Below are positions 32,629 through 44,468 of a stretch of DNA of 64,000 bases, one piece after another. The notes under the pieces are model-generated. The model was not told the origin of the DNA. It searched no databases and saw only the letters and a program-made list of their open reading frames with translations. This DNA comes from Costus lasius (taxonomy: Eukaryota > Streptophyta > Magnoliopsida > Zingiberales > Costaceae): assembly GCA_027563935.2 (NCBI GenBank), contig CM050454.1:76962596-77026595 (forward strand), in the 5' to 3' direction. Both the position numbers and the translations under genes were made by a program. Position 1 is the first letter of the stretch, and every line of letters starts with the position of its first letter.

Positions 32629-35302
32629 TGTAATACCCTAAAATTTATGAAACCCCCCTTATGATGTTATGCAAATAATAAGTTTGGTAAATAATATTAC
32701 TTGGTCAATTATGCAAGCTTGAAACCTTGTTATTTTCTAGGGTGATGATGGTATCTTGGTACTATGGGCTTAAATGTCCTTATTGGAGTCTGAAAAGTGG
32801 CATATTTGGAAAATAAGCCTTGAGGGTTAGTAATGTGAGAGGAAAAATCGTGATAGGAAGGGGAGAAGGCTGGTCACGTTGGTTTGGAAAGAACCCTAGG
32901 AGGGAGCCGCCACCAAGAGGAAGGATTGGGAGAAGAACTTCATCATCTTAAGGCAAGTAAATCTTATTCTTGTTTTCGTTAATCTGGTTCCTCTTCCATG
33001 CCTCACCTAATTTTGATGTCTCTTGTGTCTTCTATGCTTGATTTGGGTTTTGAATCTCATGATATTCGTTTCTATGGGGTCGGATTCAAATATTTATAGG
33101 GTTTTAAAATCCTGTTCTGCTGAAATCTGCATTTTCTAATCTGATCTTTGTGTGCTTTAACGCCAATAACTCATGACCTATAGATCCAAATCACACGAAA
33201 AAAATTTTGTATGAAACTAGATTCATTCCGCTTTAATTGGAATGTGATATCGACCATATCCGAGCCGTATTCGTGTTTCAATCTGTATTGTAATCTAGCT
33301 GTACAAAATCAGTTTCTGGAAATCTGGATTTTCAACCTTTATGCGTTCGAACCCTCATATCTCCCTAGGTATAATTCGAAATCTTGTAAAACTAGACTCA
33401 TTGGAAAGTACACTCGTAGTGCTACATTTTTAATACCATTTTGCCTAATTTCGATTGGGTATTCATTCTGAAACATATGTCACATTCCTAACAAATGAAG
33501 CTGTTTTCTGGAAATCTGGAATTCTGACCCTCCTATGTTCGACCGCTCATATCTCTCTGACTATAACTCCAAATCTGACGAATTCAGTTCTATTGGAAAG
33601 TAGATTCAAATAGATTCATTTTAAATATTATATTGCTTATTTTAGGTTACTTACTCGGTCTGAAACATCTGTTTCGAGTATATATATTAATCTGTTTTTT
33701 TCTGAATATCTAACATCTAGACCTTTCTGTCTTCAAACCCCCATATCTCCCTGCCTACGACTCAAAATCTTATGAAACCAGTTTTATTGGAAACTAGGCT
33801 CAGAGAGATTCATTTTGAATATAATATTGACTATTTTTAATTAAGTATTCGATCTAAAATATAAGTCAAAATCTGATATGATGAATCTGCCCTGTTTTGG
33901 TTACATGCTTAACATCAAAGTGGATATTGTGTTTTGAGCTTGAAATTATTCTAGAAGTAACAAGATCATTATGAATCTACTTTCTATAACTTAATTCATA
34001 ACTATGAACTCATGGTATGCCCTATGACAAATATTATGTTCAATGACTTATGTTATATCTTATCTTCAATGTTATGCTCAAGCTCATTGTCTTAGTATTC
34101 TTCTTATGAAAGCTATTGTGGGGAGAATTTGTGTGAACCCAAATGAGAGATTTGTGGATGGATGTGGAGCAAAGTGCCACACCCCTAAAAAAGTGGGGGC
34201 CACCTCTTGAATCCCTCCATTCAAAAGAGTTGTGAGAGCAAAGTGCCACACCCCTAAAAAGGTGGGGGCCACCTCTTGAATCTCATTTCTCATATGGTAG
34301 TTGTGGAGCAAAGTGCCACACCCCTAAAAAAGGTGGGGCCACCTCTTGAATCCCACTACATCATGATAGTTGTGGAGCAAAGTGCCACACCCCTAAAAAG
34401 GTGGGGGCCATCTCTTGAATTCATGGGAGCCACCGCTTGAATCCCTCTATCTATTTGTATGAAGAGCCCTAAGATGCTCTAGCTAGCTTTTGTTTGCTCT
34501 TTCCTGATGAGGATGGGTTCAACTTCCAGACGTGGAAGGAATTTTGAATTATGATTGTCTCCCCCACATCTATGATCCATGACTACTCATGATATGAATG
34601 CACAACAATGATCAATGATTACTGTGATATGAATGCTCAATGATAATTAATAACTACTTGTGACCCAAATGTCTTATCTAAGGAATGTATAGTTATCTTG
34701 TTTTCCCTATCCAATTCATGTGCTCAAGGGGAAATTCTGTTATCTTTCATTATGTCTTTATTGTGTTGACTATTTCGTTGTTATGTTTATCCTCCTTAGT
34801 TCGTTTTCCCTTAGCCTTTGGGATTACTTGCTGGGCAATTTATGCTCATTCATGCTTGCACTAACCCTTATTGCATATTAGCTTAACTACGCATTGTGGG
34901 CAGAAGTTTGAAAGTTTTGGAAGCTCATTTTGGAATTTTGGCTAAATCATGAGACTTTGTAATCTTGGAAAACATTGTATGCTCCATAATAGACTTGTAT
35001 TAAGAGTTGTCATGAGACTTGTTTTGAGGAGTATGTTACTAGTTTTGAATGTTGATTGCAATGGCTTATGTTGGTAGCATGTTTTAGTTCTCGGGTTTTG
35101 GGATTGTATGACTCTACTCTGCTTGGGTAAAAGTTTTTGATGGAATGGATATTTTTTCTGTTGCAACTTGGATAACGACATTATATCACCTGTTTTATTG
35201 TTCAAGGCATTAAACTTGATATTGATTGTCGATCTTGTGAAGAAAAAAAATTTATGTCATATGATTATCTTTTATGGATTGTTGTTATCTAAGGGTGTGA
35301 CA
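32629..35302 (+). mobile_element. Element K 5' LTR (2674 bp)
   Basis: Starts TGTAATACCCTAAAATT, ends AAGGGTGTGACA. About 3 differences per 100 bases from the 3' LTR in the first 100 bases. Contains four tandem units at 34162-34440. Confidence 0.95.
34162..34440 (+). repeat. Tandem ~70-bp repeat in K 5' LTR (4 units)
   Basis: Each unit begins GAGCAAAGTGCCACACCCCT and includes AAAAAGGTGGGGGCCACCTC, ending TTGAATC. A short inverted repeat GGTGG-GGG-CCACC lies in each. The 3' LTR counterpart (41394-41690) has an extra partial unit. Confidence 0.85.
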
Positions 35303-35306
35303 GCAG

Positions 35307-35318
35307 TGGTATCAGAGG
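35307..35318 (+). other. Primer binding site, tRNA-Met type (element K)
   Basis: TGGTATCAGAGG four bases after the LTR end fits initiator tRNA-Met, with the last base changed. Confidence 0.88.
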
Positions 35319-35404
35319 ATTGATTTGAGGAGTTAGTCTTGATTTGATTATGATGATAATTATGATTGACAATCTCTTAATTGATGTTTATATAGGTGGA
35401 TACA

Positions 35405-36694
35405 ATGGGAAGATCAAATCAGCCCTCGAGTGATTCAGTTGATCAAATGGCTAGAGTTTTAAAGGTTTTGGAGACTATGTCTAGTTTGATGCAACAACAA
35501 GTAGCAAGAGATGAAAATCTTAACAATTCAAATGCATCTAGTCAACAAAATCATGATCAATTGGGAATTGAGAGGTTTAAGAGACTGAATCCTCCACCAT
35601 TTTCAGGCAATCCAGATCCCTTGATGGCTGAAAGATGGATTATGCAACTAGAAAAGATCTTTGGTGTACTCAATAGTTCAGATAGCCAAAAGGTGTTATT
35701 TGCATCATTTATGCTTGAGGGTGAAGCTGAGCATTGGTGGAGAATGATTAAGAGAATTGCTGATTCTAAGGAAGAAACAATTACCTGGGCTTATTTTCTT
35801 GAAAAGTTTAATGAGAAGTTCTTCCCGGAATTCCTTAGGGATTAAAAGGAAAAGGAATTCATAAATTTAACTCAAGGGAATCTTACAGTGGCACAATATG
35901 AAGCTAAATTCACTTAATTATCTAGATTTGCACCACATTTGGTTTTAGATGAAGCACGAAGGGCAAAGAGATTTGAAGGTGGTTTAAGACACAACATAAG
36001 GACAAGACTTTCAGCCTTAAAATTGAGATGCTATGGTGACTTAGTTGATCGGGCAACTATTGTTGAGAGGGATGTGGATGAGATGCTTGAGGTGAGAAAC
36101 AAAAGAGGAAAGGAAAGGACAATTGGCTACAAAGATAAAAGGACAAACAGAAATGAAGGGTCCTTCAAAAAGTTTAAACGATCCAATGAAGAGTCAAGAA
36201 TGACCAAGAATGTTCAATCTTATGCAAATTGTGGTGGAAATCATGAATCAAAGGCTTGTTATAGAGTTACTGGAGCGTGCTTTGCTTGTGGAAACTTTGG
36301 CCATCGGATAAAAGATTGTAAATTTAACAAGGCAAAGGAATCAATGCCCACAAAGCCTGTAGCCCATGCTAAAGTCTATACCATTGCCGAACGTGATTCC
36401 AAAGCTTCAAAGTCGGCAGTGGAAGGTACTCTTTGTATTTCCAATAAAGTTGCAAGAGTTTTGTTTGATCCTGGCTCTAATTTATCTTTTGTTGCACGTC
36501 ACTTTGCACTTCATTTGGAAAAGGAACCCAAACAACTCGATCTTATGATATTAGTCTCTACAGCTATTGGTGACTCTCTAACTGCTAATCTTGTCTATCC
36601 TTCTTGCTTATTCATGGTGGGAGAACATGAACTTTTAGTTGATTTAATCCTTCTAGATCTCCAAGATTATGATATCATACTCGGTATGGATTGA
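35405..36694 (+). pseudogene. K gag and protease (in-frame stops)
   Basis: Starts at ATG 35405 in MGRSNQPSSDSVDQMARVLK. The gag capsid core is around PDPLMAERWIMQLEKIFGVL and EGEAEHWWRMIKRI. A zinc knuckle CFACGNFGHRIKDC (C-x2-C-x4-H-x4-C, 36278-36319) binds element RNA. The protease has VLFDPGSNLSFVA around 36458-36490; the DPGS form is known in plant gypsy elements and replaces the common D-S/T-G. In-frame stops: TAA 35843-35845, TAA 35915-35917, TGA 36692-36694. No frameshift. It forms the particle core and processes the polyprotein. Confidence 0.9.
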
Positions 36695-38311
36695 CTTTCA
36701 TCTTATCATGCTACTGTTGATTGTTATCAAAAGGTAGTTACCTTAAATCTTTCGAATGAAATCCAATTGCAAATCAAGGGTCTTTCTCATGATCAATATC
36801 CAAACCTTATATCATTCATGCATGCTTCTAAGCTCCTTCAGAATGGTTGTGAATGTTATTTAGCTTATGTCAAGGAATGTCAAGAACTTGAACCTAGTTT
36901 GGATAAAATACCTGTGGCTAGAGATTTTCCAGATGTGTTTTCAGATGACCTACCTGGCTTGCCCCCTGAAAGAGAAGTTGATTTTGGTATTGATCTTGTT
37001 CCAAACACTGCACCAATATCTAAAGCTCCTTACAGAATGGCAGTGACAGAGCTAGCTGAGTTGAAAAAGCAATTACAAGAACTTTTGGATAAAGGGTTTA
37101 TTAGGCCTAGTGTCTCACCGTGGGGTGCTTCCGTACTATTTGTCAAGAAGAAAGATGGCACCTTAAGGCTTTGCATAGATTATAGGCAACTGAATCAGAT
37201 AACCATTAAGAATAAATATCCTTTACCTAGAATTGATGATTTGTTTGATCAGTTGCAAGGAGCACAAGTGTTTTCAAAGATTGACTTAAGATCTGGCTAC
37301 TATCAACTAAAGATCAAGAATGAAGACATTCCAAAGACAGCTTTTAGAACTCGGTATGGGCACTATCAATTCTTAGTCATGCCTTTTGGACTAACAAATG
37401 CACCTGCAGTTTTCATGGATCTAATGAACTGAGTATTTCACTCTTTGTTAGATGAATGTGTGATTGTATTTATCGATGATATTTTGATTTACTCTAAGAA
37501 TGACCAAGATCATCAAAGGGATTTAAAGATTGTTTTGTCTATTCTAAGAGAGAAGAAGCTTTATGCAAAGTTGAGCAAAAGTGAATTTTGGTTAAGGGAA
37601 ATTGGCTTCCTAGGGCATGTCATTTCAAGTGAAGGTATATCTGTCGATCTAAAGAAAGTGGAAGTTATTGTGAATTGGGAGAGACCAAGCAATGTGACAG
37701 AGATTAGGAGTTTCTTGGGCATGACCGGTTATTATAGAAGGTTTGTTGAAGGATTCTCCAAGATTGCAAGCCCTCTCACTAGACTAATCAGGAAGAGTGT
37801 GAAGTATGATTGGAATGAAGCATGTGAGCAAAGTTTTCAAGAGCTAAAGAGAAGATTGACGAGTGCTCCAATCCTCACTAATCCTAATGCAAATGATAAA
37901 TTTATGGTTTACACTAATGCTTCAGGCAAGGGCCTTGGGTGTGTGTTGATGCAAGCAGGTAAAGTGGTTGCTTATGCTTCAAGGCAATTGAAAGATTATG
38001 AGCATAATTACCCAACCCATGATTTAGAGTTAGCTGCTATCATCTTTGCATTGAAAATTTGGAGACACTATTTGTATGGGAAAACATTTGAGATCTACAC
38101 CGATCACAAGAGCTTAAAGTATATCTTCACTCAAAAGGAGTTGAACATGAGACAGAGGAGATGGATAGAGCTTTTGAAAGACTATGATTGCACCATTCTT
38201 TATCAGTCAGGTAAAGCTAATGTGGTAGCAGATGCACTTAGTAGGAAATCTTCAACTATAATAGCATCATTAATGGTGAAACAATGACAATTACTTGAAG
38301 AATTCAGTGCC
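36695..38311 (+). pseudogene. K reverse transcriptase and RNase H (in-frame stops)
   Basis: RT blocks: [77 protein letters not shown] and the catalytic [10 protein letters not shown] (FIDD at 37469-37480). RNase [39 protein letters not shown]. The first RNase H acid in [13 protein letters not shown] is Asn (37916-37918) where Asp is expected, so RNase H is probably inactive. Stops: TGA 37430-37432 and TGA 38285-38287. The frame is unbroken otherwise. Together these would make double-stranded DNA from the element RNA. Confidence 0.93.
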
Positions 38312-39832
38312 TTGAGGCTTAAAGTGATCAAACATGAGCCAAAGGTTTTACTTGCTTCTTTTAGGATTGAATCTAGCTTTCTTCAACAAATTAAGGATGG
38401 ACAGCTTCAGGACCTACGTCTAATGCAACTTAGAGAAGATAGTGTAAATGGATTGAGAAAAGACTTTTGCATGAGAGGGGATGACATTTTGAGGTTCAAG
38501 GATAGAATATGTGTTCCTAAGGATTCTGAAATTAAGGCCAGCATATTGCAATAATCTCACAACTCAAAGTATTTTATTCACCCAGGCAACACTAAGGTGT
38601 ATCAAGATTTAAAGAAAACCTTTTGGTGGAGTGGTATGAAGAATGATATTGCACATTATGTTTCCAAATGTTTAACATGTCAATTGGTTAAGGCTGAACA
38701 TTAAAGACCGGGTGGCTTACTTCAACCTTTGAGGGTACCTGAATGGAAATGGGAAAGCATCGGAATGGATTTTGTTTCAGGATTGCTTAGAACTTCTAGA
38801 AACCATGATGCTATTTGGGTTATTGTTGATAGGTTGACAAAATCTGCACATTTCTTGCCCATCAGAATGACATACTCACTTGATAAACTCTCTAGTATGT
38901 ATATAAATGAAATAGTGAGATTGCATGGTGTTCTAGTTGAGATTGTATCTAATAGAGATTCAAGATTCCTTTCTAGATTTTGGAAGAGACTGCAAGAAGC
39001 TTTGGGAACTAAACTAAAATTTAGCACAGCTTATCATCCTCAAACAGACGGGCAATCAGAAAGAACCATTCAGACTCTTGAAGATTTGCTAAGGGCTTAC
39101 ATCATGGATTGGAAGGGTGAGTGGGATAAAGATCTTTCTCTTATTGAATTCACCTACAATAACAGCTTTCATTCAAGTATTCAAATGGCTCCTTATGAAG
39201 CTTTGTATGGGAGGAAGTGTAGGACTCCTATTTGTTGGGAAGAGGTTGGTGATAGAAGACTCTTAAGCCCAGATGCAGTGCAAGAGACCACTGAGAAAAT
39301 ACATGTGATAAAGGATAAACTAAAAGTAGCTCAAAGCCGCCAAAAGAGTTATGTAGACAATAGAAGAAGGGAACTTGAGTTTCAAGTTGGTGACCATGTT
39401 TTTGTAAAGATTTCTCCTTCTAAAGGTGTTATGAGGTTTGGGAAGAAGGGGAAGCTAAGCCCAAGATTTATTGGACCTTTTGAAATTCTTGAAAGGGTTG
39501 GCCCGGTTGCTTATAGAATTGCTTTACCACCATTCTTGGTTCATGTCCATAATGTTTTCCAAGTTTCCATGTTGAGGAAGTATCATCATGATCCATCGCA
39601 TGTCATTGAGCATGAGCCTATTCAGATTGAAGAAGATCTATCTTATGTTGAAAGACCTATAAGAATTGTGGATAGGAAGGAAAAGATCTTGAGAAACCGA
39701 GTTATACCACTTGTGAAGGTTATTTGGCAGCATCACTCCATTGAAGAGCCAACTTGGGAATTGGAAGCAGATATGATAAGAATCCATCCATATCTTTTTG
39801 ATAATCAAGGTAATGCAACTTTAGGGGACTAA
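38312..39832 (+). pseudogene. K integrase with C-terminal chromodomain-like segment
   Basis: The zinc domain has [12 protein letters not shown] and KCLTCQ. The core starts GMDFVSGL (Asp 38768-38770). The second catalytic aspartate, expected in the SDRD segment, is Asn (38951-38953, SNRDSRF). The third acidic residue is Glu in [10 protein letters not shown]. The C-terminal part has [29 protein letters not shown] and a chromodomain-like [21 protein letters not shown] segment that in this lineage is thought to bind chromatin marks. Stops: TAA 38552-38554 and TAA 38702-38704. The frame ends at TAA 39830-39832. Confidence 0.9.
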
Positions 39833-39840
39833 AGTTCTTT

Positions 39841-39854
39841 TGAGGAGGGAGAGA
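39841..39854 (+). other. Polypurine tract (element K)
   Basis: TGAGGAGGGAGAGA directly before the 3' LTR, an ideal plus-strand primer. Confidence 0.88.
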
Positions 39855-42542
39855 TGTAATACCCAAAAATTTATGAAACCCCCCTTATGCTGTTATGCAA
39901 ATAATAAGTTTGGTAAATAATATTACTTGGTCAATTATGCATGCTTGAAACCTTGTTATTTTCTAGGGAGATGATGGTATCTTGGTACTATGGGCTTAAA
40001 TGTCCTTATTGGAGTCTTAAAAGGGGCATTTTTGGAAAAATAAGCCTTGAGGGTTAGTAATGTGAGAGGAAAAATCATGATAGGAAGGGGAGAAGGCTGG
40101 TCACGTTGGTTTGGAAAGAATCCTAGGAGGGAGCCACCACCAAGAGGAAGGATTGGGAGAAGAACTTCATCATCTTAAGGCAAGTAAATCTTATTCTTGT
40201 TTTCGTTAATCTGGTTCCTCCTCCATGCCTCACCTAATTTCGATGTCTCTTGTGCCTTCTATGCTTGATTTGGGTTTTGAATCTCATGATATTCGTTTCT
40301 ATGGGGTCGGATTCAAATATTTATAGGGTTTTAAAATCCTGTTCTGCTGAAATCTGCATTTTCTAATCTGACCTTTGTGTGCTTTAACCCCAATATCTCA
40401 TGACCTATAGATCCAAATCACACGAAATAAATTTTTTATGAAACTAGATTCATTCTGCTTTAATTGGGATGTGATATTGACCATATCCGAGCTGTATTAG
40501 TATTTCAATCTGTATTGTAATCTAGCTGTACAAAATCAGTTTCTGGAAATCTGGATTTTCAACCTTTATGCGTTCGAACCCTCTTATCTCCCTAGGTATA
40601 AATCGAAATCTTGTGAAACTAGACTCATTGGAAAGTACACTTGTAGTGATACATTTTGAATACCATTTTGCCTAATTTAGGTTGGGTATTCATTCTGAAA
40701 CATATGTCACATTCCTAACAAACGAAGCTGTTTTCTGGAAATCTGGAATTCTGACCCTCCTATGTTCGACCGCTCATATCCCTCTGACTATAACTCCAAA
40801 TCTGACAAATTTAGTTCTATTGGAAAGTAGATTCAAATAGATTCATTTTAAATATTATATTGCTTATTTTAGGTTACTTACTCGGTCTGAAACATCTGTT
40901 GCGAGTATATGTATTAATCTGTTTTTTCTGAATATCTAACATCCAGACCTTTTTTCTGTGTTCAAACCCCCATATCTCACTGCCTACAACTTAAAATCTT
41001 GTGAAACCAGTTTTATTGGAAACTAGGCTCAGATAGCTTCATTTTGAATATAATATTGACTATTTTTGATTAAGTATTAGACCTAAAATATAAGTCAAAA
41101 TCTGATATGATGAATCTGCCCTATTTTGGTTACATGCTTAACATCAAAGTGGATATTGTGTTTTGAGCTTGAAATTATTCTAGAAGCAACAAGATCATTA
41201 TGAATCTACTTCCTATAACTTAATTCATGACTATGAACTCATGGTATGCCCTATGACAAATATTGTGTTCAATGACTTATGTTATATCTTATCTTCAATG
41301 TTATGCTCAAGCTCATTGTCTTAGTATTCTTCTTATGAAAGCTATTGTGGGGAGAATTTGTGTGAACCCAAATGAGATTTGTGGATGGATGTGGAGCAAA
41401 GTGCCACACCCCTAAAAAGGTGGGGGTCACCTCTTGAATCCCTCCATTCAAAAGAGTTGTCAGAGCAAAGTGCCACACCCCTAAAAAGGTGGGGGCCACC
41501 TCTTGAATCTCACTTCTCATATGGTAGTTGTGGAGCAAAGTGCCACACCCCTAAAAAAGGTGGGGGCCACCTCTTGAATCCCACTACATCATGATAGTTG
41601 TGGAGCAAAGTGCTACATGGAGCAAAGTGCCACACCCCTAAAAAGGTGGGGGCCATCTCTTGAATTCATGGGAGCCACCGCTTGAATCCCTCTATCTATT
41701 TGTATGAAGAGCCCTAAGATGCTCTAGCTAGCTTTTGTTTGCTCTCTCCTGACGAGGATGGGTTCAACTTCCAGACGTGGAAGGAATTTTGAATTATGAT
41801 TGTCTCCCCCACATCTATGATCCATGACTACTCATGATATGAATGCACAACAATGATCAATGATTACTGTGATATGAATACTCAATGATAATTAATGACT
41901 ACTTGTGACCCAAATGCCTTATCTAAGGAATGTATAGTTATCTTGTTTTCCCTATCCAATTCATGTGCTCAAGGGGAAATTCTGTTATCTTTCATTATGT
42001 CTTTATTGTGTTGACTATTTCGTTGATATGTTTATCTTCCTTAGTTCGTTTTCCCTTAGCCTTTGGGATTACTTGCTGGGCAATTTATGCTCATTCATGC
42101 TTGCACTAACCCTTATTGCAGATTAGCTTGGCTACGCATTGTGGGCAGAAGTTTGAAAGTTTTGGAAGCTCATTTTGGAATTTTGGCTAAATCATGAGAC
42201 TTTGTAATCTTGGAAAACATTGTATGCTCCATAAAAGACTTGTATTAAGAGTGGTCATGAGACTTGTTTTGAGGAGTATGTTACTAGTTTTGAATGTTGA
42301 TTGTAATGGCTTATGTTGGTAGCATGTTTTAGTTCTCGGGTTTTGGGATTGTATGACTCTACTCTGCTTGGGTAAAAGTTTTTGATGGAATGGATATTTT
42401 TTCTGTTGCAACTTGGATAACGACGTTATATCACCTGTTTTATTGTTTAAGGCATTAAACTTGATATTGATTGTCGATCTTGCGAAAAAAATTATGTCAT
42501 ATGATTATCTTTTATGGATTGTTGTTATCTAAGGGTGTGACA
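39855..42542 (+). mobile_element. Element K 3' LTR (2688 bp)
   Basis: Starts TGTAATACCCAAAAATT and ends AGGGTGTGACA. The tandem array at 41394-41690 has an additional partial unit (CTACATGGAGCAAAG) compared with the 5' LTR. Confidence 0.95.
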
Positions 42543-42547
42543 GATGG

Positions 42548-43189
42548 GCCTCACCACTCGACCCACCAACGGTCCGGCCCAAGATGGGTATCACAATCAC
42601 CTAAACAATACGGCCCAAGAGCAAGCCTCCAACATGATGAACAAGCCCACCATTTTCAAATTCTGCTGCTTTATCACGGCGTGCTATGAGCTCATCTAGC
42701 CGCCACACCACCTATACGCTGCCAAAGAATCAAGGACATGCACAAGAGCTTCACTTTAGTTGGTAGGAATTTTTTTCATTTTGTCTTTTGTTGTAGCTTG
42801 GCCACTTTTGGCTGCAAGAGTAGGTAGTTGTTGAGATATCGATTTTGTCTTGTTCCCTCCCCTCTTATTCTACAAAAGAAGAGGATGGGCTAGCCTTAGT
42901 CTTTAGTTCTCTAGTAGCGGTAGAGTTCTCATAGTGAGCAGAGTGCTATGCTTGGGAAATTATGATCGGTGCCTCGGTTGCAAAGCATGTAAGAGTCTTG
43001 GTTGGTGCCTCAACTCGGAAGTGTGTTTTTTCAGCTTCATAAGAAGTAAATCCCTCCACCTTTGGTGGGTCAGGTCCACCTATTTTCTATGTCTTTCCGC
43101 TGTGTTTTCATCTTCACCCTCCTTCACTCATGAGCATCCAAACATCGGAGACGTGAATGATTTCTTATTCTTTGGTGTGTTTTCAGGAT
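42548..43189 (+). other. Unassigned sequence following K target site
   Basis: Continues the sequence before K once K and one GATGG are removed. No recognised domain. An AG (TTTTCAG) at about 43180-43186 could be a splice acceptor, but nothing else supports an exon structure. Confidence 0.35.
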
Positions 43190-43236
43190 CGTAGGCGTAC
43201 GACCTAAACCCCGTCGATTAGCTGACCCCTACGGAT

Positions 43237-43425
43237 GTGCTGCGCTTAAAATTTGCTAAGAGGTTAGTGAGCGAATTTTATAGATTGAATGTTGTGGTTT
43301 CTCTCGCATTAGTGTTGCCCGGAAATGAATTCGACACTGATTTCATTATGTTGCTCACTGCACTTTCTGAGTGCTTTTACTTCCCTCGTCTCAAGACCCT
43401 CTCACGTTTTTTGCACATTGTGTAA
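43237..43425 (+). other. Short open frame, unrecognised
   Basis: About 62 residues without ATG (starts GTG): KFAKRLVSEFYRL.., SLALVLPGNEFDTDFIMLL, ECFYFPRLKTLSRFLHIV. It looks compositionally like protein but I do not recognise it, and it has no introns, start or partner. It could be part of the unassigned relic that flanks K. Confidence 0.25.
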
Positions 43426-43473
43426 ACACTATAGAGTACGGAACTAAGGACCATCCGTCCTATCGTTGCTGCA

Positions 43474-43926
43474 TTAGTGGCTCTCTAGGTCAAGCCTAAA
43501 CATAGTGGTAGCTCCATTAGAGATGACATTTAAACTACTCCCACTATCCATTATGATATTATAGACCTTTCCATTACATCGGGTGTAGGTATAGAACAAG
43601 CTAGTTCTCCTCCAATCCTCAGGATGAGTATCCTTAAAGATGGTACATCGAACCACTCCTACGATGGTATTCACAGGGTCATCCTCACTATTGTAGGTAG
43701 GGGCATATACATCCTCACCGGGGTCTTCTATCTCCGAGGTGGGGTCTAGGATAGGCTCTAAAGGGTCCTCAGTCATGAGCAAAGTCTTCCGCCTACAATC
43801 CTTAGAAAGGTGGCCAGGTTGAAAACACTTAAAGCATGTGATCTTGTTAAGAGGTGGGGTTGGTCTATGGTTGCTAGGTACACCTTGAGGTGGTGCACTA
43901 GAAGGGGCAACCTTAGTGGGTACAGC
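43474..43926 (-). pseudogene. Ty3/gypsy gag C-terminus and protease remnant
   Basis: On the minus strand: zinc knuckle CFKCFQPGHLSKDC, then an acidic linker (PTSEIEDPGEDVYAPTYNSE), GVVRCTIFKD and a protease active site MDSGSSLNVIS. It stops at 43474 without reaching RT. The MITE at 43927-44460 splits it from its N-terminal part (44469-44959). This is a gypsy-type gag-pol start in the opposite orientation to K. Family is not assigned. Confidence 0.75.
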
Positions 43927-44460
43927 TAGGGATGGCAATGGGGCGGGTCGGGGTCGGGTTTTGCCATCCCCGATCCGACCCCGACTTCCCCAAACCCGTC
44001 CCCGAACCCGACCCCAAACCCGACAGGTTTAGAAAACCCTGCCCCACACCCGACCCCATGGGGAAACCCGAACCCGCGGGGAAACCCGACCCCGCCCGAC
44101 CTAAAAAATAAATATATATTATAAATAATATTTTAAAATTAATTTACATTCTTTATTCATAATATATAAATAAAAAAATATTTTACATAAATTATATCAT
44201 CATTTCTACATAAATTATTAAAATTTAGTAACTAGGTTATAACTTATAAGGGGTAAATTTGTTATTTTAATAGTCGGGGCGGGTTCGGGGTCGGGTTCGG
44301 GGCGGGTACCTAAATTCCCATACCCAACCCCGACCCGACTATACCCCCGTCGGGTTTTCCCCGAACCCGACCCGACCCCCAGTCAACTCGGGTTTTCCCC
44401 GTTGACTTCGGGTTGGGTCGGGTCGGGTCGGGTCGGGGATGGGGTTTTTTGCCATCCCTA
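43927..44460. mobile_element. hAT-type MITE (534 bp) with 8-bp target duplication
   Basis: Perfect 12-bp terminal inverted repeats TAGGGATGGCAA / TTGCCATCCCTA (43927-43938 and 44449-44460). Flanks are GGTACAGC (43919-43926) and GGTACAAC (44461-44468), an 8-bp target duplication with one change, as expected for hAT. Ends are GC-rich (CGGGTCGGG and CCCGACCC repeats, which pair with each other), the middle AT-rich. No transposase is present. Confidence 0.93.
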
Positions 44461-44468
44461 GGTACAAC

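Larger units (their letters stand above)
32629..42542 (+). mobile_element. Complete Ty3/gypsy chromovirus K (9914 bp), Tekay/Del-like
   Basis: LTRs of 2674 and 2688 bp (TGTAATACCC..GGGTGTGACA), 5-bp target duplication GATGG (32624-32628, 42543-42547), tRNA-Met primer site, gag-pol in the order gag, protease, RT, RNase H, integrase, and a purine tract. Integrase last marks Ty3/gypsy. The C-terminal [24 protein letters not shown] segment resembles a Tekay/Del chromodomain. All coding pieces lie in one frame broken only by stops. Confidence 0.95.

Noticed and set aside
32638..32650. CCCTAAA as a telomere-like repeat
   Set aside because: A single occurrence at the K LTR start; no tandem repeats.
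34162..34440. Tandem repeat that could be taken for a CRISPR-like array
   Set aside because: Units are ~70 bp, near contiguous without unique spacers, and lie inside a retrotransposon LTR in a plant-like context.
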